Source: Riptortus pedestris (lineage: Eukaryota; Arthropoda; Insecta; Hemiptera; Alydidae). Taken from it: 64,000 bases of DNA. The notes under the pieces are model-generated. The model was not told the origin of the DNA. It worked only from the letters and a program-made list of their open reading frames with translations, and made no database searches. Of the stretch, positions 11,075-21,267 are shown one piece after another. The position numbers and the translations under genes are program-made. Within the stretch, counting starts at the first letter, position 1. Each line of letters opens with the position of its first letter. The stretch is taken from the NCBI GenBank assembly GCA_019009955.1, contig CM032230.1, positions 6,386,501-6,450,500 of the forward strand, read 5' to 3'.

Positions 11075-11192
11075 GAACGGACCTCATTTTCGTCATCTCC
11101 TGGGTAGGATCGATGGACATTTGAAGAAATTTTTCGAAACTCGCATCATGAGTACGACCTCAATAGCTGATTTCCCTTAAGGGAAATCTGCT
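9853..11192 (-). mobile_element. TA-core element, short form, split by a pogo-like MITE
   Basis: The H-end is complete at 9853 ('aaaaaagtccgtcacgcagg', hairpin and 'aactaagcagatttccc'), as is the P-end at 11192. It carries the module with 'ctgtagtagtaagaaacctc' and 'acggccgccagagctctc', one core, 'gcgaccgctagagcgttaac', and then the TA run. Removing the MITE leaves about 785 bases, close to the copies at 25918-26647 and 57034-57814. It sits in an A tract ('agtataaaaaaa') of an older LINE 3' region. Confidence 0.85.
10467..11021. mobile_element. pogo/Tigger-like MITE in a TA microsatellite
   Basis: The terminal inverted repeats start CAGTAGAGCATCGTTTATCC on the left. The right end, reverse complemented, starts CAGTAGAGCGTCGTTTATCC, giving 23 of 24 matches over the outer 24 bases. 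Further 'ttatccgaac' words follow inside both ends. CAGTAGA...TTATCCG termini with TA flanks are characteristic of pogo-group Tc1/mariner elements. The 555-base interior has a poly-T run near 10527 and no transposase frame, so it is a non-autonomous derivative. The TA duplication cannot be separated from the surrounding (TA)n. Confidence 0.88.
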
Positions 11193-11355
11193 AATACATG
11201 GAAATAAAATTATGGAAATGTTAAAATAAAGCTTTGTGAAACTATAAATTTTGAGATAAATCCTGGCATGAGGGTGATGGAAGTCTAAGACACTAGTTTA
11301 AAAATGTATTATACAGATATATAAAACGTAGAGAAAAGAGTGGAGTAAGCGAGGT
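11193..11355 (-). mobile_element. LINE 3' UTR, proximal part
   Basis: The segment around 'aatcctggcatgagggtgat' and 'agtctaagacac' is repeated at 35825-35885 ('aatcctggcttgaggatgat'), where it runs on into the sequence found here at 9725-9852. It joins the ORF relic at 11356 to its distal 3' end across the TA-core insertion. Confidence 0.65.
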
Positions 11356-11752
11356 TCAAAGTTTGTTGTAAATGTCAGTTGTCTTCAAGTAGTTTAATAG
11401 TGTGTTTATATGTGGGCTACCTTCTGTCAATAGTTCGTACAAGTCGTTGGGTAAGTACTGTGTTACTGTGACTCCATGTAGATCGTTCTTTTCGGTTTCT
11501 GAGCTATGAATGTGTAAGTAGTGAATGTCCGATTCTAAGCCTAGTCAACACCACTCGTTTGGTAAGAGTTTCCAGAGATTTTCCTTTGTTTGGGTTGTCT
11601 AGTATTTCTCGGAGTTTATTGTCAGTTCGTAGCCAGTCGGTTGTCCAGTCATTGAGTACATCTGTTTTAATTACCCGTTTCATGTCTTGTGCAGTCAGCT
11701 TGTCGTATCTATGTCTATAGTGATTCAGATCGCAATATGTTATAAAACCCAA
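11356..11752 (-). pseudogene. C-terminal end of a LINE ORF2 (RNase H-type), frameshifted
   Basis: Minus-strand translation from 11752 gives about 80 residues including DWTTDWLRTDNKLREIL and VVLTRLRIGHSLLTH, then a stop at 11504. The 'TRLRIGH..LTH' motif is typical of the region after the RNase H-like domain in I/Jockey-group non-LTR retrotransposons. Past the stop, a shifted frame continues with YLPNDLYELLTEG and LLNYLKTTDIYNKL, the usual end of such ORFs, and stops at 11356. It is therefore an ORF2 C-terminus broken by at least one frameshift; the reverse transcriptase and endonuclease domains are absent. The 3' UTR follows at 11340-11193 and resumes at 9852-9725 beyond a younger insertion. 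The exact clade is uncertain. Confidence 0.75.
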
Positions 11753-11759
11753 TCTTATT

Positions 11760-12336
11760 AAACTGGTCTAGAATTGTTGTTCTGTGCATTTTTTCTCAAC
11801 TCAAATAATAAGCTAGATATTGATAATGTTTAGTTGTGAGTCTTCATTAAACCCTCTTTTTGTATCTAGAAAAAGAGGATATACAGTGAGATAAGATCAC
11901 AAGTACAAAATAACAGCTCGGGGAAATCTGCTTGCACTACGTAGCCTCTGCGTGACGGAGATTTTCCTTAAGTAAGTAGAACGTCCTACTTTATCCTAAT
12001 AATTTTCTCACATTGGGAGTCGAATAGAATGGCTGAAGTCACATTGTCATTCATTAGGAGCTGACGAGAAATGCCATTAAGGGAAATGCACAGCTCATGC
12101 CGGAAATGCATTTTTATCCTAAGTAGGCGAGCATTTCCTTAATTTTATTCACTCCTGCTGACTTGACTATTTGCAATTCAAGCAGCAATGTCATCCATTA
12201 GGGAAGATGTCTGCAGTTAAAGTGACTTTTATTGTGGCACTTATTACACATGATCATCACACCTTCAGCGGAAAAAGAAAAATATTCTAAAGAAAATTAC
12301 GGGTTTTGAATCATAAAATCAGCAAAATTAGAGAAT
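11760..12336. other. Mostly unrecognised; one H-end scrap
   Basis: At 11925-11975 'gggaaatctgcttgcactac' and 'agcctctgcgtgacggag' form a short, decayed H-end of the TA-core family. The remainder to 12336 has short words such as 'aagggaaatgcacagctcat' that only loosely recall the family. I see no gene. Confidence 0.4.
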
Positions 12337-12475
12337 TTTCATATCACCTCAGCTAGAAACCACTATTCATCTTGGTTAGATTCCAATCATTAACAAACTT
12401 CATCATTAGTTATGCATTTAACGTTTAAATATCAAATTTAGTGGAGGCCAAATAAGAACATTGCTAGAACACGCA
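12337..12475 (-). mobile_element. Decayed TA-core core fragment
   Basis: The order 'gattccaatcattaacaaac', 'cgtttaaatatcaaattt', 'ccaaataagaacattgctag' follows the end of the family's core. The H-side and most of the core are missing. The matching P-side module is at 13661-13785, across the A-rich block, the TA run and the element at 12870-13618. Confidence 0.45.
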
Positions 12476-12639
12476 CAAAGCCACATGCATTTACAAATTT
12501 TTTTCATCAAATTTTTCAAATATCGCTTCACGATTACAATCACATTCGGTTGATCACATAAAGATTAATCAGTTATTTATTTACTAGAGATTCGGAGCTG
12601 CGGCGATATTGCTCAAAATAAAAGCTTCATTAAGTAAAA

Positions 12640-12792
12640 ATAAATAAACAAACAGAAATATAACACAAAAACAGAAATGGAACGAAAAACCAAAAATAAA
12701 AACGAAACACAAAACAGAAATGGAAAACAGAAATATAATTGGATCACAAAAACCGAAATGGAACGAAAAAAATGAAAACAAACAGAAACTTT
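12640..12792 (+). repeat. A-rich imprecise tandem repeat
   Basis: Variants of 'acagaaatggaacgaaaa' recur several times in an A-rich tract, with few C or G apart from the gaa/gga words. It is low-complexity DNA, and the open frames crossing it are composition artefacts. Confidence 0.7.
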
Positions 12793-12797
12793 TATAT

Positions 12798-12814
12798 ATA
12801 AGTCTATATATATA

Positions 12815-12869
<55 letters not shown>
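12798..12869. repeat. (TA)n microsatellite
   Basis: A near-pure TA run, interrupted only by two TC steps at its left. It ends exactly where the inverted-arm element begins ('catattttcatggcaagg'). Confidence 0.95.
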
Positions 12870-12871
<2 letters not shown>

Positions 12872-13618
12872 TATTTTCATGGCAAGGGTCATCAATAAAA
12901 ACATTTTTTCCAACGCAAACTTTATTGATACTGCCCTACATGATTGTGGCTTACATGCCACCTCTTCAGGGGATATCCCATTTAAACAAAGAAAAAATTA
13001 ATAGCATTAATTTAACAAGACCCTTACTAATTCTTTGCTAGTTATTGTTTTAATAGGTGCCTACACAAATACAAATATATTATCTAAGTAGTATTTATTT
13101 CTTTATACTAAACGAAAAATAAAAGAGAATATTTACATTATAATAAATAGAAAAAAGGCAGTAAACAAGAAAAAAACAGAAAGTAAATACCTCAAATCAC
13201 ATAGTCTATAACATTTTATGGTATATTAATCGATTTTCAATTATGGCGCGAAATAATCGAGTTCAAGGTTGACGTGTAAATAATCGATTTGTAGTCAGCT
13301 GGCTTAATCTACTTCGGGAATCTCAGTATCAACTACCTCTCAAGTGATGACAGTCGCAACGAATGTTAGAGAGAAATGAGCACAATCTACAATTATATTT
13401 AATAAATATATCATATATGTAGACACCCATTAATACAATATCTACCAATGAATTGTTAAGGGTTTTGTTAAATTAATATTACTAATTTTTTTTTTTGAAA
13501 ATGGATAGCCTCTGAAGACTGTCAGGTAAACCTGACCTACATAAATCATGTAGGACTATATGAATAAAGTTGCTCGTCAAATTATTTTTTTATTGATGAC
13601 CCTTGCCTTGAAAATATG
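12870..13618. mobile_element. Element with ~105-bp inverted terminal arms
   Basis: The left arm (12870-12973) starts catattttcatggcaagg. The right arm (13508-13618), reverse complemented, starts catattttcaaggcaagg, and both continue with 'gtcatcaataaaaa', an 'aactttatt' word, 'ctacatgatt' and a small hairpin before 'cttcag'. The interior of about 530 bases is AT-rich with no ORF. The arms could be long terminal inverted repeats of a DNA element, or two opposed retroelement 3' ends, because each reads outward through AATAAAGT like a poly(A) signal. I favour the second slightly but cannot decide. Confidence 0.6.
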
Positions 13619-13660
13619 AAGAACTTATAAAAAAATATTCTGTCCAGAAGAAGAAGAATC

Positions 13661-13785
13661 TATCTATAGTTTTGAACGTACCTCATTTTCGTCATACTGT
13701 GGGTAGGATTGATGGATATTTGAGGAAATGTTTTGAATATCGCGTCATGAGTAGGATGATAGTTGATTTAAGGGAAATCTACTAA
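13661..13785 (-). mobile_element. P-side module of a TA-core element
   Basis: 'agttttgaacgtacctcatt', 'gggtaggattgatgg', 'gaatatcgcgtcatgagtag' and 'aagggaaatctactaa' give the P-side with the terminal palindrome partly deleted on its inner half. It probably completes the copy whose core is at 12337-12475. Confidence 0.7.
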
Positions 13786-14605
13786 AATTGAACACAACAT
13801 AACAAGGGAACAAACATAAAGACAAAATTCAAAACTGAAACGTAATTACTGAAAACCGAAACGTAGGTCACATTGGATAATAGGGAAATCATTCAAAAAA
13901 TATTAGTATAATTATATAATAAATAAATACAAAAAAATAGGTTTTCCATTTAGTAACATACATTTAAAATAATTAAGATATAGATATAATAAAAACTGTT
14001 ACAGGTAGGCTATTTAAATAAAACTCTGTACCTGCCTAATACTCATTGACACACACACGCGCACAACATCAGTTAGAAATTGTTTCAAGTATAAATAAAT
14101 TGAGAATCGAATCATTATGAAAATCTTCATTCCAAGTGCAATATTAGACACCAAGGTGTTTGACCTCAGTCTATTTGACCTTTATGTCAGTCAGTCACTC
14201 TTGACGTACCATTAATTTTATGTGCATGTCAATGATAGTACCTAACAAATTCCTACATTCCTTCAATGGAATTGGCTACCTGAAACTATTTTAGTTTACG
14301 GAATATTCTTCTAAAAGTATGTGTAACATTTTCTTGGCATCTACGGTAACAAATAAATATTACAATACATTCCCCTGATACTGGACAATTACTCACTAGT
14401 CTTCTGGAAATGAGATCCATCAGTAATTTATTTTCTAATCATTCGCCAGAACTAACCTGAAACAAGAAATTCTTAATTATATTCAAACATCTTAGATATT
14501 ATTCCGTGATAGAATTTGTTTAGTAACTATTACTTAATAAAATTACAGATACCAATTAAAGATAATATTAGCTACTTGAATATATAAAGAAGTGAATTAG
14601 AAAAA
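13786..14605. other. No recognised feature
   Basis: AT-rich DNA with a short 'cacacacacgcgcac' run near 14050. No open frame of interest, no repeat family I recognise and no RNA gene. Confidence 0.35.
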
Positions 14606-14655
14606 AAAAATGGTCCTTCACTCAAGGACGGCGTAAAGTAACCAGATTTAAAGCA
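14606..14655 (-). mobile_element. H-end scrap of a TA-core element
   Basis: 'ggtccttcactcaaggacgg' and 'cgtaaagtaaccagattt' align with the hairpin end and subterminal repeat, with several mismatches. Confidence 0.4.
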
Positions 14656-14760
14656 GAAAATTGAATCTGGGGTTATTTTTGGTTTTGAAGGGGAGGAAAT
14701 TAAAAACTTCAAATGTACCCATACCCGTTAAACGTACAAACAATGTGTTTAGAACCATTC

Positions 14761-15235
14761 AGCAGATTTCCCCTCAAGGAAATCAGCTCTTGAGGTGAGT
14801 ACTCATGATCCGAATTTCCCAAAATGTCCGCAATTGTCAATCGATCCTACCTAGAAGATGACATAACTTTTGTACACATCTAGCAGTCGTAATTTTGGTT
14901 TGATCGGTACCAAACATGACATTTAAACTTTTTATTTAAAACTAATGATGAAGTTTGTTAACGGCTGAAATCAAACCAGTGGAGGGGGGAGGGGAGTGGT
15001 GTTAGAGGAGAGGGATATCGAAAATTCAAAACATCTCCGATATTATATGTCATATCGAAAAATTTATCAATATTATTCCAAATTTAGTGTTCTATAAATA
15101 TTTGTTATTATTTATTAACGTCCACATTTTGCAACTCAGGCTAATTGGGAAACATAATATAAATGTCGTTAGAAACATATTTTCTCTATCTGCGATATTA
15201 ACCCAGATATTGGCATTTATTTAGCTTTTTGCCTA
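14761..15235 (+). mobile_element. TA-core element, H-end missing, with a SINE 3' scrap
   Basis: The P-end is at 14761 ('agcagatttcccctcaagg'), followed by the P-side module, a core with 'aacggctgaaatcaaaccag' and a G-rich tract. The TA run is absent: the module passes directly into the 'gcagtcgtaattttggtttg' motif. A 44-base SINE 3' end interrupts it at 15105-15150. The copy fades out near 15235 without a hairpin end. Confidence 0.7.
15105..15150 (-). mobile_element. Very short SINE 3'-end insertion
   Basis: 'tatttattaacgtccac', 'ttttgcaactcaggctaatt' and 'ggga' match the last ~44 bases of the window's SINE, inserted in the core of a TA-core copy. It represents an extremely 5'-truncated retroposition event or a deletion remnant. 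Confidence 0.65.
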
Positions 15236-15429
15236 AAGTAAATTCCCACTTTTAGACATCACACTTTAAAAATATAAGAACTTATCATGAAAAGTCTAAT
15301 TTCAAGCATAAATACCTAGCAAATAGTGTGATGGCGTCTTCAAATAAAATTTTAATGACGGCCTAATTCTACAATTATTTTTGGGAACCCAGAATATATG
15401 GTCAGATTAGATCAGTATGTGTCATTCCA

Positions 15430-15475
15430 ATGAAATCTGCGTATTCCACGGAGCCACTGGGTGACGGACGTTTTG
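15430..15475 (+). mobile_element. H-end scrap of a TA-core element
   Basis: 'tgaaatctgcgtattccacg' and 'agccactgggtgacggacg' align to the H-end with substitutions. It lies under the start of an 80-codon open frame and argues against that frame being a gene. Confidence 0.45.
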
Positions 15476-16870
15476 TTAACCATGAGATTTACAAGTTTTG
15501 CTCTATGACAATCGATCCCAAAACTTGGAACAAAGGTATCGTTCATAACTTTCAAATTAATGAATCCTTAATGAAACCCGTTGGAACTATCATTAACTTA
15601 GGTTGTTCGTTAACCCTATTTGTTATTAATAATTCTGTAATATTGGCTGGCCTTGAAAAAGGTTATAAATAATACCGAAACGTTTGCTAGCTGATGTAGT
15701 TTCATTTCACCCAAACCAACAACATTAAATAAGGATAGTAAATAAGGTATGCCATCATCCGTTTTCTTATACGAAGTTAGACAAATAAGTTAGAAATTTA
15801 ATTTATTTACCCGCCAAAAAAAAAAAAAAAATTGAGGGCTAATTTCTAATTCAAGCCTTGAGTTAATTTGTTTTCGGAGGATGTAAGGTTATCCTTCTAG
15901 GAAGCGATAGCGTGTTTAAACTTCACGTTTGGGACTTTTTTCAAGAAGGTTAGGAACCTCACGACAGGAGTAAGGAAGAGTCAGTAAATTCAAGGATTGC
16001 AGATGATCTCTGGCACCTTGACCTGAGTTCAAACAGAAATGACATCAACAGGTGGCGGAGGAGCAACCTCCTCCATTAGTCAGTGAGTTGAAATCCTGCT
16101 TATGCTTGACTAATATAAGTGAGTGTTTGTAATAAAGTTTTAAGCTTCCAGAACGTTAATGTCCACAAAATTAAAATTTATATTTGTATATGTGTGTTCA
16201 CGCAATTTGTAGCAATTCTACAATTTGCTCATAGATAACGTAAGATGCTCTAATCTTCATTAGGTTCTTGGGGATAAGAAGATATGTCTAACTCTTAGTT
16301 AAGTGTTCCCTAGGACTTGGCAGTAGACAGTTGCGTCTTAGTCTGACTAAGAACTGGTGGTGAAAATTCGTTGTGTAGTCTGCCTTTGAAGAGTGTAGGG
16401 TGCACCTTGAAGACTACTGTATGGAAATTCTTGTAATTGTTGGAGCTGATTTTTAGTGTTTTGCTACACTTGAAATCGACAGGCCTGCCCGGGAAATCAT
16501 TGGCGATTTGTTGTGCGTCCAAGGGGGCTGTTAGGAGCCATAGTGAAACAATCTCTGAGGAATGTTTGTTTTTACTTGATGATGATTTGGAAAGTATACC
16601 TTTTGAGCAATTGTGATATGAACAGAACTCGTTTGTTGTGGAAATATTCCCAGGCCGTTAGTTATCCCATTAAGGGTTGCATAAATTCTCAAGTTAAAGA
16701 GAATTTACCTTGAGTGGCGTTAACAAAATGCATACTCCTTATATTAACATTCCTTTTCAATACAGTCTATATTACATTTATAAAAGTTATTGCGGTTTTG
16801 TTTTTGGAACTTTATAAAATCCCATTATGGTGTCGAAATAATACAATACTAAAAATTATGCACGAAATAA
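15476..16870. other. Long stretch without a recognised element
   Basis: About 1.4 kb, somewhat less AT-rich near 15850-16100 and 16300-16560. Short open frames (15430-15672 plus, 16310-16522 minus, 16513-16713 plus) show no domain signature and no shared splice logic. It could be single-copy intergenic sequence. Confidence 0.35.
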
Positions 16871-16871
16871 A

Positions 16872-16902
16872 TGTAAATAAATAAATCCTTGCAACTAGGC
16901 TA
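16872..16902 (-). mobile_element. LINE 3'-tail scrap
   Basis: 'taaataaataaatccttgc' followed by 'aactaggc' resembles the terminal bases of the LINE 3' end seen at 35605-35640. The match is short, so the assignment is weak. Confidence 0.35.
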
Positions 16903-16905
16903 AAA

Positions 16906-17790
16906 TAAAAAAAAATGTCGGTCACGGAAGGGCTGCGTAAACTATACAGATTTCCAAAGTGCTGGAATGACACACTATTTATTTCTTCTCAACACATGCA
17001 TTTCCTATTTCTAAGTTAAAATCCGATGAGTAGAAGTGGTGGTTTACTGAAGGCTGAAAACAAGAAAGTACGAATAACTGGCTATAATATTGAAGATTAG
17101 AAAAACTGAATAGAACAATATTTGTAAAGCATCAATAGTTAAACAAGATTAGTGCTATAACAATTTTCCATACAACTCATAATAACGAAGATATTTTTGA
17201 ATTTTCAAATCCCACCCCTAACCAACCCCGACCACCGGGTTCCTAGTCCGATTCCAGCCACCTATAACCATCTATAGTGTTGAATTATTCTGTTAATTAG
17301 CGATTGTGATATAGATCAAATAAGAATTTACAAATAAAGAGCGTAAAATCTTCATTGGTGACGATATCACACAACGTATTTCGTGTATCTGAAAATATTA
17401 TTTCTTACTTAAGTCTCGAATAAAATGATTCATGATATAGCCATGTTGAAAACTCAAAAATGCAAATATCTCGTTTAAGATCCAATATAGACAAAAATGT
17501 GTACAACAACATTTATAGGAAATTAAAAACAGCAATACGATTGGTTATACATTTCTTCGAGACCTACAATAACGGAGATATTTCTAATTTTCGAAATACC
17601 CCCCTTCTCTACCTCTCACCTGTCCTATTTCAGCCATAAACCAACTTGGTCTGCAGTTTTACATGAAGCACACACACATACATGAGTTTGAACATACAAA
17701 TATACATTATGCATGAGTTTTAAAATCGATGAACATTCACGTCATGAATACAACCTCAATAGCTCATTCCCATTGAGGGAAATTAATTAA
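16906..17790 (-). mobile_element. TA-core element, long form with two core units
   Basis: The H-end is at 16906 ('aaaaaatgtcggtcacgg', 'gctgcgtaaactatacag') and a decayed P-end lies near 17790 ('cattgagggaaattaatt'). Two core units follow each other: the first with 'acaagaaagtacgaataact' (about 17055-17330), the second with 'aaaatgcaaatatctcg' (about 17450-17660). The microsatellite slot has only a short, mutated TA/CA stretch near 17680-17720. Confidence 0.75.
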
Positions 17791-18284
17791 AATCAAAATT
17801 AATGTTAATTATCAGATAAAAATTAATGTTCATTTTCAGTCAAGGATGTTATTTAATTCGGCTTCCATTTAACAGAAATATTAACACCCGATGGTTCATA
17901 GTAATTACATAGGAATTAAGTAATGTCGTTTTACATTTTATGACTGATAACTATTTCTCTATTATAGTTAAATGTCGATTATAATAATACGTTTTTGAAA
18001 ATCCGTTTCTATGATTATACATTTATGTAACTAACATTTCTTGACTGCAGTATTACAGAAGCTATTACTAATTTCATAAGATATATTTCATTTGATTATT
18101 TTCTTGACCGTCAACGACATTCCTTAAACAGTCAATGGAGTGAAAAGGAAGTTTACTTTCACTGAAATAGCTTAAATCATCCTCTCACTCTCAGTTTGAC
18201 ACGGTAAAAATTTCTGTTGTGTAATTGTATTTAATTAATGTAAGTATTAACTTCAATGGGAAATTTTAATGGCTTTTTTTTTTT
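17791..18284. other. No recognised feature
   Basis: AT-rich DNA between a TA-core copy and a Helitron fragment. No gene, repeat family or structured RNA was recognised. Confidence 0.3.
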
Positions 18285-18690
18285 TAGAAAAAGTAACTAA
18301 TAGGAAATAGGAAAAGGAGTATAGCGATATTTAATTTCAAACCTCTTTTAAACATCAACTACTCATAGCTCTTAAAATTTTAATATGGATTATAATCAAG
18401 GAGAAGTTAATACGAACCCACACACGGAGTTTCATAGAGTTCGGTTTAGTCTTTTGTGCTCTTTAAAATTGTTGACTTCCTCTGTAGTTTTGAGAGTATA
18501 TATTGTTTATACTTTAGTATATGGCAAAAGTGCATATATGAAAAGTTACTTTAAATAACAAAATAAACAACCTCTGTTATGTACATGTTCACCAAAAAAG
18601 CAATAGGAAACGAAATATAGCGAATTTTCATTTCAGGCCTTCCTTATAACCGCCGCTCTTGTTCATCTCTGGGAATATTAGAATATAGGT
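18285..18690 (-). mobile_element. Helitron internal fragment
   Basis: Read on the minus strand, 'tagcgatatt', 'aataggaaac', the inverted-repeat words around 'aacaaaagtt', 'ggcaaaagtgcatatatga' and 'gagttcggtttagtctttt' follow the ~298-base internal unit of the Helitrons at 4273-8659. Neither the TC end nor the hairpin/CTAG end is present. More than one internal unit is represented. Confidence 0.75.
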
Positions 18691-18737
18691 AGGATGAAAT
18701 AATTGGCTACACTTCCACTATAACAATTTATTAAAAC

Positions 18738-18772
18738 GGCAGAGCGCTTTCGATGCTGTGCATCATCGTCAG
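18738..18772 (-). ncRNA. Hammerhead-like motif in a Penelope-type repeat remnant
   Basis: The minus strand reads CTGACGA, then U-GAUGC-ACA-GCAUC (a perfect 5-bp stem II with a 3-base loop), then GAAA and GCGCTC. This fits the hammerhead core CUGANGA...GAAA with a UC cleavage site. Stem I is not visible and stem III would rest on the palindromic AGCGCU, so a single copy is unlikely to fold well. Penelope-like retroelements are known to carry minimal hammerheads in their terminal repeats. The preceding 'gatgaaataattggctacac' also occurs, diverged, in the insertion at 20183-20416. It is probably a decayed remnant. Confidence 0.4.
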
Positions 18773-20126
18773 AAGGGCTTGGATGTTAAAGTGATGGCTC
18801 TTGGAGCTAGACTCAGTCATATTGTACATATTCCGTTAGAAATTGTATGCCTGGGTGATGGTGGCTTAATGTATTGTAGTTATTGTTATTTATGTTTGGT
18901 ATGTAATTGTGTAAGCTGTAGGATTTGTTACATTTCGCCCAGTCTCTATCCCATTTATGTATTATGTCGAGTGTTGAAACAGCTGATCTCAAATACCAAT
19001 TAAATATTATAGATTCTTTCGTAATTCACAACGATCCGTTGGCTTCCCAGAGGATTACACGGCGTTATTCTCATAGGCCTATTAAAGTGTATAATTCGAA
19101 TAATGTATATTGTGATAAAGTAGAAAATTAGTTTTGGCGAAGATTGCCTTGGGGCAGGTGTCGAAATAGATTGAAAACAATGAGACGGGAAGCGAGACTG
19201 AGTCCATTCATCGCTTTAAAGCGCTATGAATGAATCTGATTGAGCATAAAGGCGTGCGGCTTAATTGATAGAGCCATGACAGAGCTGCAAATCTATCGTG
19301 CAACATTGCATTGGAAATGCACTTCCTCGCAGTTTCATAGCTTCCGCTCTTGCTGCAAATGTCAAAGCTGGCCGATCGATCTCGGTTAAATGGTACAATA
19401 TCGGCAATGCACTTTTCGCCATTGATTGAACGAACGTCGAATGCAGCAGATAGAGAATGGATTATTGGGTTGTTCGCGTTCCAGATCAAAGTAGAGTGAT
19501 ACTGCTACAACCGTTAGAATGTTTTTATTAAAAGATTGATACAGGTTATTAAAATTGAAAACAAAGAATGAGTTGGAGAACACATTTCATTTTATAGCCA
19601 ATACTTGTCGAATTCATAAGGCAATTCTTAATTCTTCAAAATTAAGAAATAATGAATATTTTTTTTTATTTTTGAATGGAAAAGACTGGCAAGCACTCTA
19701 TAAGTATCTGTGTGTCACACAAATGTATCGAAAAATCCTAATTGGTGAGTATAATGATTAATATTTTCAGTTATTGCACTTTGTAAATGTATACACGAAA
19801 CCAATTTATGACCCTAGCCATGTATATAGACGTATTAGTATATAAAGATCTATAGAATTCTCTAAAGAAAAATTCCCATAAGAGGTTTGAACGTTTATAG
19901 TTCGGATCAAGAGGAACAAGTCCCAAAAAGACTGCAGAGTATTTGAAGAAAGTGGGATTTGAAGATGAAGACTGGCTTCCTTAACAAAATCCATTATCTT
20001 GGTTATGTTAGGAATATACTCAGCCAACATAATCATGTATAGTTTTAAAATAGTATTGATTTTATATATCTTTTTTGTTTTCCCTCTTATCCTTATACTT
20101 TTATTTTATATTCTTATATATTTTTT
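18773..20126. other. No recognised element; low-confidence open frames
   Basis: Overlapping frames of 65-93 codons (18758-19131 plus, 19208-19583 minus) show no motif I recognise. The 19140-19480 interval is richer in G and C than its neighbours and could be part of an old coding relic, but nothing identifies it. The right part to 20126 is AT-rich. Confidence 0.3.
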
Positions 20127-20127
20127 A

Positions 20128-20551
20128 TGGTAAACCTAGAGTGGCGAGTTCGGTTCTCGCCTGGGGAAATAGGAATTTATTTGTAGGTAGATGAAAGAAA
20201 TGGCTAAGCTTCCTCTGTAACCAGTCACTTCCAATTCCAACAGAATACCAACTCGGAATATAGAAGCTCGGCAAGCTCAAACTGGCACCACCTATTGGCA
20301 CAAAGTTACCCTTGAGAAAATACGAGTAGAAGCAGTAAAAAGTTACTGTGGAAGCCTAGCCATTTCTTTCATTTACCCACATTAGAAGTTACTTCCACAT
20401 GCCAGATAACCAACTCAGGAATTTATTTAGTAACGAACTCATTAAATAAAATCCTTAGTCCTACCCTGGCTAGAAAAGGGTGGTAACCTGTAAATAACCC
20501 GTCCCGATTAGCCATAGTAGTATAAAGCTGGCGTTAATAAATAAAATAAAA
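20128..20551 (+). mobile_element. 5'-truncated SINE interrupted by a small insertion
   Basis: Starting at 'tatggtaaacctagagtggc', the SINE keeps its B box (gagttcggttctc), 'aggaatttattt', the 'ccctggctagaaaagggtgg' block, 'cccgtcccgattagcc' and an (aaat)n tail near 20540. At 20183-20416 a 234-base element interrupts it, flanked by two copies of aggaatttattt. The A-box part of the tRNA-like head is missing. Confidence 0.85.
20183..20416. mobile_element. Penelope-related short insertion with 12-bp target duplication
   Basis: Flanking copies of aggaatttattt at 20171-20182 and 20417-20428 define the insertion. Its left end reads 'gatgaaagaaatggctaag' and 'cttcctctgtaac'. Near its right end the reverse complement holds 'aatgaaagaaatggctagg' and 'cttccacagtaac', giving an inverted arrangement. 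The same words precede the hammerhead-like motif at 18738, which suggests a Penelope-type terminal repeat. No coding sequence is present. Confidence 0.6.
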
Positions 20552-21267
20552 ATAGAATTTTTCATGGCTTCATTATTGTCACAAACGCATTACTTTCAAT
20601 TTACCATTATTTCATTAACATTTACTTTTATATTTTAGCAGCCTTAAAGGAAATCAGCTATTTAATTTCATGTGAATAACAGTTTAGCTGTGTAGTCAGC
20701 AATGTAATTCGAGCCACACTCAATTCTTTAATAAAGTTTTTATTATCCTTCATCTCGTTAATATGGCGTCCAGAATTGCCTTCCAAGACTCCATAATAGC
20801 CAGTTAGAGATGAAAGCGCTTTCCAATAAAGGAATTTTAGGGGAATCTCTAGTCACATCCTTAAAACAATTGAAAATGAGATTTACCGCAACTGTTTCCA
20901 AACCCGATTCTATTTATGCTTAATACAAGTTTATTCTGTTTGAATGAGAAAATGATTACGAAACATCTTCAAAGGTTGACTAGAACCATAATAACGAAAG
21001 TCAGTGATAGGAACCAATTTTCCGAGCAATATTCCTATTATGCAATGCCTACAACGATCCAACATTTCGATATGTTTAAAGGTGTATTTAGATAAACAGT
21101 CATTAAATTTAAGGAGGCCAGTTCGTGAACAATCGTTCGGGTTCGTCAACTCGTCTAAGTACAATCAATTTAAGATTATATTACTGATTATTTATACTCG
21201 ATTGATATTTTTTATGGGCTTATTAGGTTAAAGAGCCGCTACCCGCTGTTTATATATTTTTCCATAA
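20552..21267. other. No recognised feature
   Basis: This stretch includes a 77-codon minus-strand frame (20931-21164) and a 75-codon plus frame (21004-21231) over the same bases. Neither shows a domain I can name. Confidence 0.3.

Noticed and set aside
15430..15672. 80-codon plus-strand frame that looks protein-like
   Set aside because: Its first ~45 bases overlap a decayed H-end of the TA-core family and no domain or splice context is visible.
19208..19583. Overlapping minus-strand frames of 93 and 65 codons in GC-richer DNA
   Set aside because: No motif recognised. The overlap in two frames is as expected by chance where stop codons are rarer.
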